Positions 1-11,213 of a stretch of DNA of 64,000 nt are shown one piece after another. The notes below the pieces were generated by a model. It was not told the DNA's origin. It saw nothing but the letters and a program-made list of their open reading frames with translations, and did no database searches. This DNA is from Tigriopus japonicus. Taxonomy: Eukaryota > Arthropoda > Copepoda > Harpacticoida > Harpacticidae. The translations under genes and the position numbers were made by a program. The first letter of the stretch is position 1, and every line of letters starts with the position of its first letter. Where the stretch lies: positions 1,622,698 through 1,686,697 of the forward strand of contig CM021312.1 in NCBI GenBank assembly GCA_010645155.1. Reading direction: 5' to 3'.

Positions 1-27
1 CAACAACAACAACAACAACAACAACAA
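1..27. repeat. (CAA)n microsatellite
   Basis: Nine perfect CAA units run from the first base of the window. The repeat sits directly upstream of the integrase relic and interrupts whatever pol sequence lay before it. It may continue beyond the window edge. Confidence 0.9.
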
Positions 28-916
28 GTGATCTGTTTCTTTTTGGATCACATCATTATCTTGTATACGCTGATAGATTTTCGGGATTTCCAATGGTCGC
101 AAAATTCATGGACACTCCAAATTCTTCTGAAGTCATGAAAACATTCAGGAAACTTTTTTCTCTGATGGGCGTTCCTCGGATATTACGCTCGGACAATGGG
201 CCTCAAATGGGCCTCAATACCGTTCCGAGGAGATGCAAAATTTTCTTCGTGAATGGGGTGTGATATGGAAACCATCTTCTCCTTATCACCCCCAAAGCAA
301 TGGCCATGCCGAAGTATCGGTTAAAATTGTGAAACGACTTCTACAGAAGACAGGTGGTGATATGAATACCGATGCTTTCCAGTCTGGTCTTCTTGAGCTT
401 CGGAACTCTCCTCGTGACGATGGACTTTCGCCTGCCCAACGTGTTTTTGGGAAACCATTGCGTTCCCTAGTCCCAGTCAATTGGCGTTCTTTCGAACCTG
501 GATGGAACAAGAGTGCCGAAGAAGCCGACAAGAAACGTCTCCAGAATATGGAAAAGAGAAAGCAATATTACGATCCTTCAACCCGTCCATTGTCCTCAAT
601 ATCTTCTGGTAGTCGTGTCCTTGTTCAAGATCCTACTTCGTTGCGATGGGACACAACAGCAAATGTTGTTGGTACGGAAGATAATCGCCGGTATCGCCTT
701 CGATTTCCCTCAGGTCGAGTTTTATGGCGGAATCGAAAATTTCTTCGTTTATTGGAATTTCGGAGTGGAATTGATGATGATGATGATGATGATAATCTAC
801 CTACCGCCAATGATTTGATCAAGACGCCCATCATTCCCCCCGTACGTAGGAGTTCGCGCCAATCCATTCGCCGAATCGCCTACGTTATTAAATCCAACGT
901 TATGACATCTTGTTGA
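28..916 (+). pseudogene. Ty3/gypsy integrase C-terminal relic
   Basis: This is the end of a retrotransposon pol gene. The catalytic core is visible: an RSDNGPQ block for the second catalytic Asp, then HPQSNGHAE carrying the catalytic Glu, about 35 codons later. The first part, about 60-217, and the second part, 233-916, lie in different frames. The cause is visible: the 11 bases ATGGGCCTCAA occur twice in tandem at 196-206 and 207-217, which shifts the frame. The downstream part contains a run of Asp codons (about 773-793) and ends at a TGA at 914-916. No LTR pair, gag or reverse transcriptase is present in the window, so this is a truncated dead copy. It resembles the K02A2.6-like group of gypsy integrases common in invertebrates. 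Confidence 0.8.
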
Positions 917-1171
917 GATCAAATTCATTAATATTTCATTGATCTTCCGGTGAGGGAGTTGGTATATTCATCTGCTATTTATCGATCATGAGTGCACATC
1001 CTTTCTTCCGTAGAAACTTCTCTTGCCTTCTATATCTCAAAGGACCTGTTGATAAGGAGAAACTAGTTTGGTTGATCGGACCGCGTTGGCTCAACCAGAT
1101 CGACATTTTATTCTGTTCTTTGTTCTGCCACTCGCATCATCGTCTGGTAGTCGAATAAAGTTTATATAAGC
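917..1171 (+). other. Possible 3' LTR remnant
   Basis: Non-coding sequence follows the integrase stop. A purine-rich stretch (CCGGTGAGGGAG, about 946-957) is followed by TTGGTATATTC, which could be a polypurine tract and the start of a 3' LTR. An AATAAAG lies near 1156. No second LTR copy is in the window, so this stays a guess. Confidence 0.3.
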
Positions 1172-4000
1172 CTACCAATAGTCCACTATGGTCCCAATTG
1201 CCAAACTTTTTTTTGGCCAGTTTGTTCCATGTTCATGAACGCTTTTCTTTCTCTGTTGTTGGATTATCAATTGTGCCGAAAGTAAATACTGTAATGCAAG
1301 GATGCACGTCAGAACCTTAGCTGGGTTCCATATTCGGTTGACCGAGCAAGTAACATTCCAGTAAGGAAATGAACCATCTTCGAACATGAATCCATTTGGA
1401 CATTTGTATTTGGCATAATCCACTTTGAGCCCCAACCATCCACCCTCTGGAGATGGAGGGGGCGCATCTTTGCATGGAAGCTCTTGTGATTCAAATATAG
1501 GGAAGGATGTTGAAGACATTTTGAACCATTTTGTACACAAGTTCATCCAGTAGCTCTTACTTGCGGACACATTCCTCAATCTGTGTTGTGCTCCAGGCTT
1601 TTGAAGATAAGCAGGAAATCTTATGTGTGTGTGTTTTACTTGCATGTGACCTCGTGCAAATAACTTTTATTTTGGACCACAAGATCCCAATTAGACCAAC
1701 CTCTATTGTCATTGTTTACCCTAGTTGATTCGTTAGTGCAATTGGCAGCTGGAACGTCGTGTTAATTCATATTTTAGAATTTATTCTGAAATAGAATTGT
1801 CTTGAACATCTGATCTGTTTTTGTAACCTGCCACCGACCTACGAGGTTGCATGAATTTCATTGAAGCGTTCCGTTCGATCTTTATGTTAAGGCAAGGAGG
1901 ACAGTATTACTTGGAGTGGGATCGAGCGGGGGCGCGTTACTGCGTTGGTGTGAATTTTCCTGCGTGATAGCCTGGAGTTAATGAAGAAATCCAATATAAT
2001 TCGAATTAATGTCGTTTTATTGACATAGGTCATAAAACAAAAGTCCACAAGGATTCAATGAGCAATCATTTGATGCCCAATTGATGTCTCTCAAAGAACT
2101 CAAACTGTGTTGTTTCATTGTGTTAAGTCAGATATCTTCAAACTCCTGATCTACTGACTTACTTTGTGATAGTGATTGTCCATCTTTTGTTGAAAGCAAC
2201 ATTGTTTTTATCATTGGGATAGTTCATAGACATTCTTCCCTTTGTACAATGATTTGAATGTTCTTCTCTGTCTTTGTTTTTAGCACCTAATTGGGGTTCT
2301 AAAGCCAAAAGAAGACTAAAATGTTGAAAAAAAGATACAAAAAAGATTTTTTTTTGCATTCTATGAAGAGAAAAATGTCCTTAAACAACCCCAATGTTAA
2401 AAACCATGTTGCTTTCAATAAAAGGTGGACAATCACTAACACAAAGCAAGTCAGTAGATCAGAAGTTTGAAGATATCTGACTTAACACAATGAAACAACA
2501 CAGTTTGAGTTCTTTGAGAGACATCAATTGGGCATCAAATGATTGCTCATTGAATCCTTGTGGACTTTTGTTTTATGACCTATGTCAATAAAACGACACT
2601 AATTCGAATTATATTGGATTTCTTCATTAACTCCAGGCTATCACGCAGGAAAATTCACACCAACGCAGTAACGCGCCCCCGCTCGATCCCACTCCAAGTA
2701 ATACCGTCCTCCTTGGTTAAGGCCACCGTGTGGTTTTTAAAGGACTACTCATTGGACTAAAACACTTGATTTCAGCAGAGACTGATAGTTAAAATTTGTT
2801 ATTAATCATACAAGAACTGCAGAAATGTGTCTCAGCAGAAACAAATCAACAAAGGCAACTTCTAATGCAAGTACAGGCATGGTTAGGAAGTCTTGGACTT
2901 GAAGTTTAAACGAACATAGGTGGACAAGGACATAACACGGCTAAAACGGGGATTAAGTAGGAAAGCTTTTTCTTTGAGATCTTTCAAACCGAGCACCAAA
3001 CTTACGTTCACATTTTGCAGATTTGTCAAACAAGTAATGGTATTCCCAGTTGTAACAAACAGTTGTATGTAAATAACAGCATAGGGTGTGATATTTATGG
3101 ATCCCTCAAAAAAACCTTCAGGACATTCGATGGAAACGAGGTCCATCTACAAGAGTGTATTGATTTTTTCATTGCAAAGTGGGTCAAAATTTCAGCGGAT
3201 CATCAAAGAACCGTTAATGAATCACACCTCCTTAATTACAATTATGGATCCTCGCTCGTAGGTGGAGGAGTAATTTCTGAAGTATTGACTTTCGTCGTCG
3301 CTCACGAAATCCGGAAAATTGGGCTTCCCTAAACAAGCTATTTCTGCCTCTTCTGCGGGACAATCTGACACTCAATCACCTCATTCTAAAATCGTCCAAT
3401 CCGCGTGCAAGGCTAAAACAGCAGTGTAAAAGGCCTTGAATTTCTTAACAAAGTTCTAAGTCTTGGATCTGACATACTTACCAATAAGTCACTAAGGACT
3501 ATGAAGTTCCAAAGTAGAACACTTGTTACAGGAGAGCTCATTTCGAGTTCCATCTTGTGTATTGTTCCAATACTTAAAGGGGAAAATGCACTGCTTCCCT
3601 TAGGTGCAAAAAACTAAAACAACCCAAGATTATCGAATAATCTTGGCTGTGATTCCATAAACCTTGATACGACTCGTTGAAGTGAGCTTGGAGAATTCCA
3701 TTCACATCTAAACTCAAACATCCTAATACAATTAATATGATAGATGTAATTCATTAGTATATATGAAGAATTTTGTTAATTTCCATAACTACTTGCAACG
3801 CCAGAAAAAAACTCACCTGTGGTGACAGTTGGAGCCTGATTTGATCCAATCCAATCGCCCGAAAATCTAAGGTCCTTCAAGTCTTGGGCCAGATTCAATA
3901 ATTCCTGCCCCCTTCCATTTTGCCATATTACCTCGAATAGCAGCTATCCATGTCCCAAAGGGACTCATCACTTCAAAATTAAGAAAGTGAGCAAGAACAA
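1172..4000 (-). pseudogene. Copy C: decayed third paralog of the giant lectin gene (3' part)
   Basis: The minus strand matches the 3' end of gene A, exon for exon and partly base for base. The order is: end of CTLD11 (about 3985-3820 and 3710-3640), FNII (about 3600-3480), CCP modules (about 3415-3225 and 3146-3015), and later CCP exons (about 1740-1560, 1486-1300 and 1250-1176). It is dead. The first CCP exon has two in-frame TGA codons (3381-3383 and 3372-3374) where gene A has TGG and TGC. The FNII domain hits a TAG just after its third cysteine region. One intron plus the start of the next CCP exon is deleted near 1635-1650. The donor after the exon ending near 1305 is lost. An 823-bp inverted-repeat element is inserted at 1893-2715. 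The upstream two thirds of the gene are absent. Confidence 0.85.
1893..2715. mobile_element. Non-autonomous foldback/MITE with ~310-bp inverted repeats
   Basis: The left arm (1893 to about 2205) reappears as its reverse complement in the right arm (about 2400-2715) with only scattered mismatches. A central spacer of about 195 bp separates the arms. The termini read CAAGGAGGAC on both ends. Direct repeats GTTAAGG flank it at 1886-1892 and 2716-2722; the match can be read as 8 bp, GTTAAGGC, if one terminal C is shared. A 7-8-bp duplication and a CAAGG terminus fit the hAT superfamily consensus (YARNG, 8-bp duplication). There is no transposase inside. It sits in copy C. Confidence 0.85.
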
Positions 4001-4060
4001 ACAATTTTGCAAGACTTGTTTAAAGTTTACCTTGTCAATCCAGTAACTATTTCAGTAAAT

Positions 4061-4572
4061 AATCTATATAAGTCTTCCGAAGTGTATCAAACATTGGCAT
4101 CGAAGGGTCAATAAACGGACAATAACATTTTCGGCAATGAAGTGCCGAAAATGTAAAAGGAAAAATGAACACCAAAGAGTAATGAAAGCCTCTCTGTTTA
4201 TTGTTTGTACCACCCATGACATTGCGAGAACGTATTAAAGGGCTTAGGCAAATTAAAAGGGTGAAAGAGTAAACACTACATGAATTATGAAGTAAGAAAA
4301 AAAGGAGGCGAAAACTCCAAAACGGCGTAAATCCATTATGGTCTCAAACTTTGAAATATTCCAGATCAGAAACAAGTGAGGCTCGCACTGAAGTCTCCCA
4401 CCCCTGGCCTCACCTTAAACGACTTCAAAGATTGAGTCAAGCGGAGATCGCACGGTAACAGGTTCTAGGAAGAGATCACTCGGTTCCGAAAGAAATGGCA
4501 TCTACATCTCAGAGTAGCATGTTCTTGACGTAGGCCACTCTATAACTCTATGTATATATACAAGGTAACTCT
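4061..4572. other. No gene seen
   Basis: Intergenic sequence between copy C and the reverse transcriptase relic. I see no reading frame, repeat or RNA gene that I can support. Confidence 0.6.
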
Positions 4573-5310
4573 GTGAAGTTGATTGATCGAAATAAATGGG
4601 CAACACTCCACGAGATGATGTTCAACATCGAAAAGTGCAAAGTACTACATGTTGGGAGTAATAACCCACGGTTCTCTTACCGAGTTGGTGGAATTGAAAT
4701 TGAGTCTGTGGAAAGCCAACGAGACCTCGGAGTGCATATCCATCAAAGTTTGAAACCCTCCTTACACATCGGAATTATCGCTCGAAAGGCTAATTCCTTG
4801 CTTGGCCAAATAAAAAGGACGTTCTCAGTCCGGACTCCTGAAGTGCTTGTTGGCCTTTACAAATCATATGTACGCCCGCACCTAGAATTCGCCGTTCAAG
4901 CGTGGAACCCGTGGCTGAGAAAAGACTGTGAACTTCTCGAGAAGGTACAACGACGAATGGTTCGAATGATAAGTGGATTGACGGGAACTTACGAGGACAG
5001 ATTACGCGAGATTGGTCTCACTACTCTGGAAGAACGGCGCACGAGGGGAGATGCCATTTTATTGTTTAAGATATTGCACGGTCTGGATCATATCGCCCCA
5101 AACCGATTCTATTGTCCAATCGAGCATTCAATTCAAACTCGAAGCCAATCAAGAGGAAATCTAGTCCAGCCATTATCAAGGTTAGACTTGAGGAAACATT
5201 TCTTTAGCGTCCGGTCCATTCAAATCTGGAACGGTCTCCCATCAAATATACGAGAAAGCCAAAGTATCAACGAATTCAAATCGCTATTTGACTCCTTTAC
5301 ATACAAATGA
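4573..5310 (+). pseudogene. Non-LTR retrotransposon RT 3'-end fragment
   Basis: A 245-codon open frame, without a convincing start, encodes the thumb and connection part after a reverse transcriptase. It has a KCKVLHVG stretch, ERDLGV-like 'QRDLGVHI', then YKSYVRPHLEFAVQAWNP and EKVQRRMVRMI. This pattern is typical of CR1/L2/jockey-type LINE ORF2 proteins. The catalytic FADD box and the endonuclease lie upstream of this region in such elements and are missing here, so it is a 5'-truncated copy, the usual result of incomplete reverse transcription. The frame ends at TGA 5308-5310 and is followed by T-rich sequence. Confidence 0.8.
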
Positions 5311-7607
5311 TTTTACCAGATGATTCTTGTTATTATTGCTGTTGTTTTGATTATTTTTGTACGATTCGTGTTTTTATATTTTAATTTTATATTTTATATA
5401 TTTTACCCAAATGTCCATTATATCTTCGAAATGACCAACTCTGGTCCCTGAAGATCAACATAACTTTATATCACTTTATATCACTTTAAATGAAGCAAGA
5501 GCTCGGCTTGATTGTGTACTTTCACGGTTATGGAGGTGTTCAAGAAGCCAATACTTTGGAATTTGGCTAATATCCTCCCGCATTTAAGCAGCTTCAAGTT
5601 TTTTTGTGATTGTCTTCTTTGTAATATTACTCGTGTCAAAAGTTGGCCCATTCATGTTTTAAAAATAAAATTCATTTTAGAAATAAGCAAGATCGATTTT
5701 CTGTCTCCAAGACAGACAAACAATCTTAAAAAGAGGCATGCTTGCTGTGTCATGCAGGGAAGAACGGCACATCTCATAATATTCCGCAAGAACTTTGCCA
5801 AAGACATCTTTGAAGAAGTTGTCTGATAAATGTGAAAATCCTTACACTGCTTAAATTCTTACTTGCCACGTAGTACAGTACAGTTGCCGAACAAGCCTTT
5901 TCTCTTGCTTCATCTGCTAGTGATCAGATTTTTTTGACCGCCTTCTCCTTTTATGAGACTTCCTCCACGCCCAAAGAGGTAAAGTCCAAAATATTATTGC
6001 CCTACAAATATATTACTTCGCAAAAAGAACATCTCATACGTTGAGTAATCTGTTCGTCTGAAGCCTCCATCTCATTGATCAGGAAAAGTCATGAAAATCA
6101 TGTCATGAAAAGAACAAAGCTCCTAAAACCCACATTGAACAAGCAAAGCAAGCAGGTCGGATAGTGCGAATGCCCATGGTTGAACCTATTTTCAGAGTTA
6201 AAAAACATCAAACGGAAGTTCCAAAAAGGATAATTTGGTCAACAAAATACCATATGCACCCACAAAGGAAGGGAGGAATGGCCAAAATGTGGCGAAGGGA
6301 GTTTCATTTTATTGGCAACCCGAAGGCGTAAGCCCGAGGTTTTGCAGGTGCATAAATAGTATTGAGGAGTTCGCTCGAATCTCCCGTGCATGCCTAATTG
6401 TATTTAAAGAAAAAAGAACAACAAAGCAGCGTCGCCAGAAATTTGAAAATCAGATATTTCAAGTTACGTAAATAGTGGCAAATGCCAATTTGTAGAAAAC
6501 ATTTACCTTTCATTTGAAATATGTTCCACTTTCAAAATAGAAAGAAAAACATCTCAAGATATTTATTGCCCATAGGAAAATGCTCATTGTTCAAACAAGA
6601 ATTTTTGATCTGAATTTCATTCTTGCAAGTAATCTATCTAGAACAGAGGTAAGCAACCAGTGGGCCAAAGAGCTATGGGGAAAGTCCAAAATAGTGGGCC
6701 CCCGAGACATCCATAGTACTGTACTCGTGGGCCCAAAGCACTTAGATTGTTAATTTGTGAGCCCTGAACCTACCAACTGTTTGTAGACACGGAGTCATGT
6801 AAATAGTAAATCCAATCCAATATGAAGTTTCTGTGACCCACGCTAACAACTTGATATCATGATTTTTCCCTCCTGAAAGGACGTCCAGCATTGTGTCATT
6901 TCACTCCTGATGACAAAACTTGGAGAACGGTTCAGCCCTGATATTCTGAAAGTCATTGCTCTCAGGTCATTAAATTGAACCAAGCACTCGACAGAAAAGA
7001 CTTTGAAATGTCTTAACCTATCAAATTACCCTTTCATATTAACCTCTGAAAAACAAATTTTCACAAACTTCATTGACACGGCATAAAGTCCTTTATTTTC
7101 GAACAATGGTGGTCACAATTGATGACATCAAGACTGATTTCTTTTATAGAGGATATTTTTTGAACTTGGGCCAACGAGATCCACCATGGTACATGAACGT
7201 ACATTAGGCGCCAAAGCGCCAAATTCTTTCTTGGAAGACGGATGTTGTATTGAAGAACGAAAAGCGCCCACAGCTGAGATTTTTTTAATTGGCTGCGGTA
7301 CGGAACATGAGTAACATCACTCTTGAATTGAAGTCGAAGCTAAAATACTATTTCATGCAACACAAATCCAAAAACACTTCAACTCAAATAAAAATCTAGA
7401 GTTAATACAATTGGCCATGCAAGAAAAAAATGGATAAATATCATGGCACATTGTCGGAGCCTTTCAAGGAAATAGTCTGGAAAGTAATTCTTATTTTTTT
7501 AATTTGTTTTAGGTTCTCACCCGTGTAAAAAAATGATAAGCGGATCCACTTTTTTTGAGGGCCAAATAGATTCCTCATTCAGATTTTGCATCAGGAAAGA
7601 AGAAATT
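5311..7607. other. Intergenic region downstream of gene A
   Basis: No coding region can be supported here. The sequence is AT-rich. The 3' untranslated region of gene A should start just below 7608 and run toward lower coordinates. Confidence 0.6.
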
Positions 7608-10600
7608 TCATAAAGAAAATATTGTTAAATTAAAAAACAAGGATTTCTTGCCTGAACATTGTTGGATAGTTTTTGGAAACCACGACAATTGATCTGTATC
7701 TTTATCCCAAATGCATTGAGAATGTTGCCCTGAAATATGGAATGACTCCATCTTGAAATAACCGTGTGTCTACGGATACAGAAGCTCATGTGAAAGAAGC
7801 GTCGTCAGAACACTAGCGACAATGGCTTTATCATGAAGCTTTAAAAAAGCCAAACAAACCGGGAAGTACACGAGAAAAAATACAGCAAATAGGAGCCTTT
7901 GATCGAAAAATATCCATGGAAGGGCTTGAATTTATGTTATTTTGTGATCCAATGATGGGATCAATCTTGATTGGCATGATCTATGTAAATTGATTGCAAA
8001 ATCGACTTTCCTTTTAACTGGAACTTCCTGATTGACGGTGGCGACAACAACGGCAAAAATTTGAAGCTGCCAAACAATTTGACTGTGTCGACCCTTCTTT
8101 CTCATGAATGAGCTTCTTTATCTACGCATACTGTCTATTCTTGCTTTTACTTTAGAGCAAGTCAAAATCAGTCGAAAAGACCACCAAATGAAACGTACTT
8201 GAGATTCGCTCTTTCTCAACCACTCGGTTAAACGGGCACTCATATTCCACTGTGGTTCCCAGTTCTAAACTGTGCTTGGGCCAATCTTGATCCATATTCA
8301 AGAATGGTTGTGGAGGGTCTTCCGGACAAAGTCTCGCTAATGGAACGAACGAAGAGAATGCCAAAGTGGGGTTTCAAGTGATTGAAATTAATGCCTATTC
8401 ATCGTCAGATTTTGATTATACATACGTTTGCACGATAGGATTTTCGTTGGGTTCCATTTCCGGTTGGCCGAGCAATTGGCATACCAATAAGGAAACGAGC
8501 CGTCTTCAAACATGAAACCATTTGGACACTTGTACTTGTTATAATCTAATTCGAACCAAGACCAGCCACCCTTGGGAGGAGGCAGGGGCAACTCCTTGCA
8601 CGGAAGTTCTAGAAATAGTCAAATTGTCATTATGGCTAAACTCAAATCCAACAATGTTTAAAAAATGATAATCTAACTTTACTGCGTTTGTTCTTATTTT
8701 TACAAAGTTGTCTAATCTTTGACTTCAAAGTGATCAAATCAAAAATAATTTGAAGAGGCTAAACAAACATGAAACCAGGTGAGAAATTGAAACCTCTATG
8801 ATTGTTCTGGAGGACGATGATCTCTAGGTTTCGAAAAAGTTTTCCTTGTGCCATAGTTTCTGGCCAAATTTGTGTCGACCTTTTTTTCGTTGTGGCCTTG
8901 CCTTTCAACTATTATTGATCATCATTCAGGGATTTAATGAAAATGCTTTTTCTTTCACTTTTTGGATTTTTTGCATTTCTTCATTATTTTAGTTAAAATG
9001 CATTATTTGTTTTTTGCCGTTTTTATCGAAATTTGGTGCATATTCTGGCATTTTTCTCTTTTAATTGCATTTTTAGCCTTGTTGTCAAAATTTGGCGTTT
9101 TTCTCAAATCTTTAAAGAACATTAATATTTTCTTGGATTTGACATTTTTTACCAAATTTAACAACTTTCCTTTCCTTTTCCTTTTGGGATGCTTGGCTGC
9201 ATTTTTTTCAGTTGAGGTTTTCATGATCAATCACATCTGTCACTTCACAAGTGCAATGCTTTCTTGGATGAAAGATATATTGCAAGTAAGGAAGAGAAGA
9301 ATTTTTGAGCACCATGTTGGAAAAAATGTATAACACTTAATGTTTCTCTCACACATTTGTATTTTAAGTATTGACAATAGTTTTTCAGTTAAAGAATGAA
9401 AGTGTGAGACAAAAATCTGTTCAAAGCACAGATCTTTTAGACTCAAACTGCAAAGTTTTTCCACACTAACATCAATTTTGGGGTTAAACATCCACTTTAT
9501 GGAAGCTGACATTCTTTGACATATGGCGTCATTTTAGAAGCCTGAAAACGTCAAAAAGACTCGGAAAGGATGGAAGTCAAGTTGATGAAGTAAGCTTCAA
9601 GCATGCATCTCCAAACAGAAAATATATGACCTAATGTGTAACGATGTCAAGAGAATTAACAAGATTAGCCAAGGTAAATTGAGAAGAACAGTTAGCATCA
9701 TCCTGAAATCTTTGATGATCCTTGGGTCGAAATTAATCACTTCACTTGGTGTTCATGCTCGTTCTCTAGTCAATCAATATTCTAGTCATTGTATAAAGTC
9801 CCTTCTGAATGATAAAAATGTACAGTTATCCAACTCTCTCTGTCATATCAACTTGACAGCAAAATGGCAGTTAGTTGGTTACATTCTGCTAAACAAAGTT
9901 AATCACATATTCCTACATTTACTAAACTCATAATCCATATACCGGTAATTGCAAGAAAGCAAAACTAGCTCTCTAAGATTCTTCAATTAACTTTGTTCAA
10001 ATGAAAAGGTGTTTGAACTACTCATAAAGTGACGATGAAGGTCAAATAAAAGAAAAAGAAACATGTCTTCTTATCAATTGACAATGTTCTTGCTTTAGAT
10101 TAATTGTGCAAAAAACTGCTTCCAACCAAAAAGATAATACTTACGGACACACTCTTCTATATGTGTTTCGCTCCATCTTTTTGAAGATAAACAGGATATG
10201 GTTTTGGTGTTTTGGCCTGTACTTGGGTATCCCCAATATTTTTGTGGACAGCTAATTTTGGAGCAAATTCAAAAGGACGTTAACTTTTAACTTGCTACTC
10301 AGAAATTCCACAAACGAAAGCAAAACAAACCTGTAGGTGACCTCGTGCAAATAACTTTTGTTTCGGACCACAAGATCCCAATTAGACCAACCTCTATCAT
10401 CATTGCCCACTTTGGGTGGGTCGTCAGTGCAATTAACAGCTGGAATATGGAACATCAATTTAACTCTTTTCTAAATTTGTTTTTAAATAGAAATCCTCTA
10501 ATGCACTTACGAATACACTTAAGCTGAACACCTGGACTCCAATCGGCGTACTTTTCACAAGTCAGTGTTAGTACACTGGTTTCTTCTTGAAAAAATATTA

Positions 10601-11213
10601 ATTGAGGGGTTTCAAAGACGTAACCTTCCGGGCAAGTGTAAGTGACATTGGTGCCAAAAAGCACAGATGGCTCTTCGTTACATTTTAGCGTTTTATCTTG
10701 GAAATTCCAATCAGATGTTCCAATTACCGAGTTATTTACGAAAGTAGGTGGACAAGGACATAACACGGCTAAAACGGGGATTAAGTAGGAAAGCTTTTTC
10801 TTTGAGATCTTTCAAACCGAGCATCAAACTTACGTTCACATTTTGCAGATTTGTCAAACAAGTAATGGTATTCCCAGTTGTAGCAAACAGCATAATGTGT
10901 GATATTTGTGGATCCTTCAAAAACAAAACCTTCCGGACACTCAAAGGAAACATAGTCCAACTACAAAGAATGCGTTATTTTTGTGTGTAAATGGATCAAA
11001 ATCGGGATGAACCACTAATAAATCCCACCTCCTTCATTACTACTCCGGATCCTTGTTCGTAGGTGGAGGAGTAATTTCTATAATAGCGACTTTCGTCGTC
11101 GCTCACGAAATCTGGGAAATCGGGCTCCTCTAAACAAGCTATTTCGGCCTCTTCTGAGGGACAATCCGACACGCAATCACCCCATTCTAAAATCGTCCCA
11201 TCCGCGTGCAAGG
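7608..11213 (-). CDS. Gene A exons 43-50: sushi/CCP modules and C-terminus
   Basis: Exons are 11213-11029, 10960-10834, 10768-10511, 10439-10331, 10251-10145, 8608-8426, 8336-8199 and 7729-7608. Sushi hallmarks recur: CPEGFVFEG...CYNW...KCE; CPCPP...TYTCPEGYVFE...W...LKC; NCTDDPP...CP..YWGYPSTG...RWS..HIEEC; PCKELPLPPP...YKCPNGFMFEDGS...NRKWNP..ILSC; RLCPEDPP...YECP...CIWDKDT...QQC. These modules mediate protein binding in complement-type proteins. After the last Cys the frame runs 16 codons to a TGA at 7610-7608. A GC donor at 7651 could instead lead to another exon, which I cannot find. Confidence 0.75.

Noticed and set aside
7651..7729. GC donor at the end of the last gene A exon
   Set aside because: No downstream exon in the right phase could be found, and a simple read-through stop at 7608 gives a whole-codon total.
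8962..9333. Open frame with hydrophobic residues, possibly a membrane protein
   Set aside because: It is T-rich low-complexity intron sequence shared with other sites, without codon structure or motifs.
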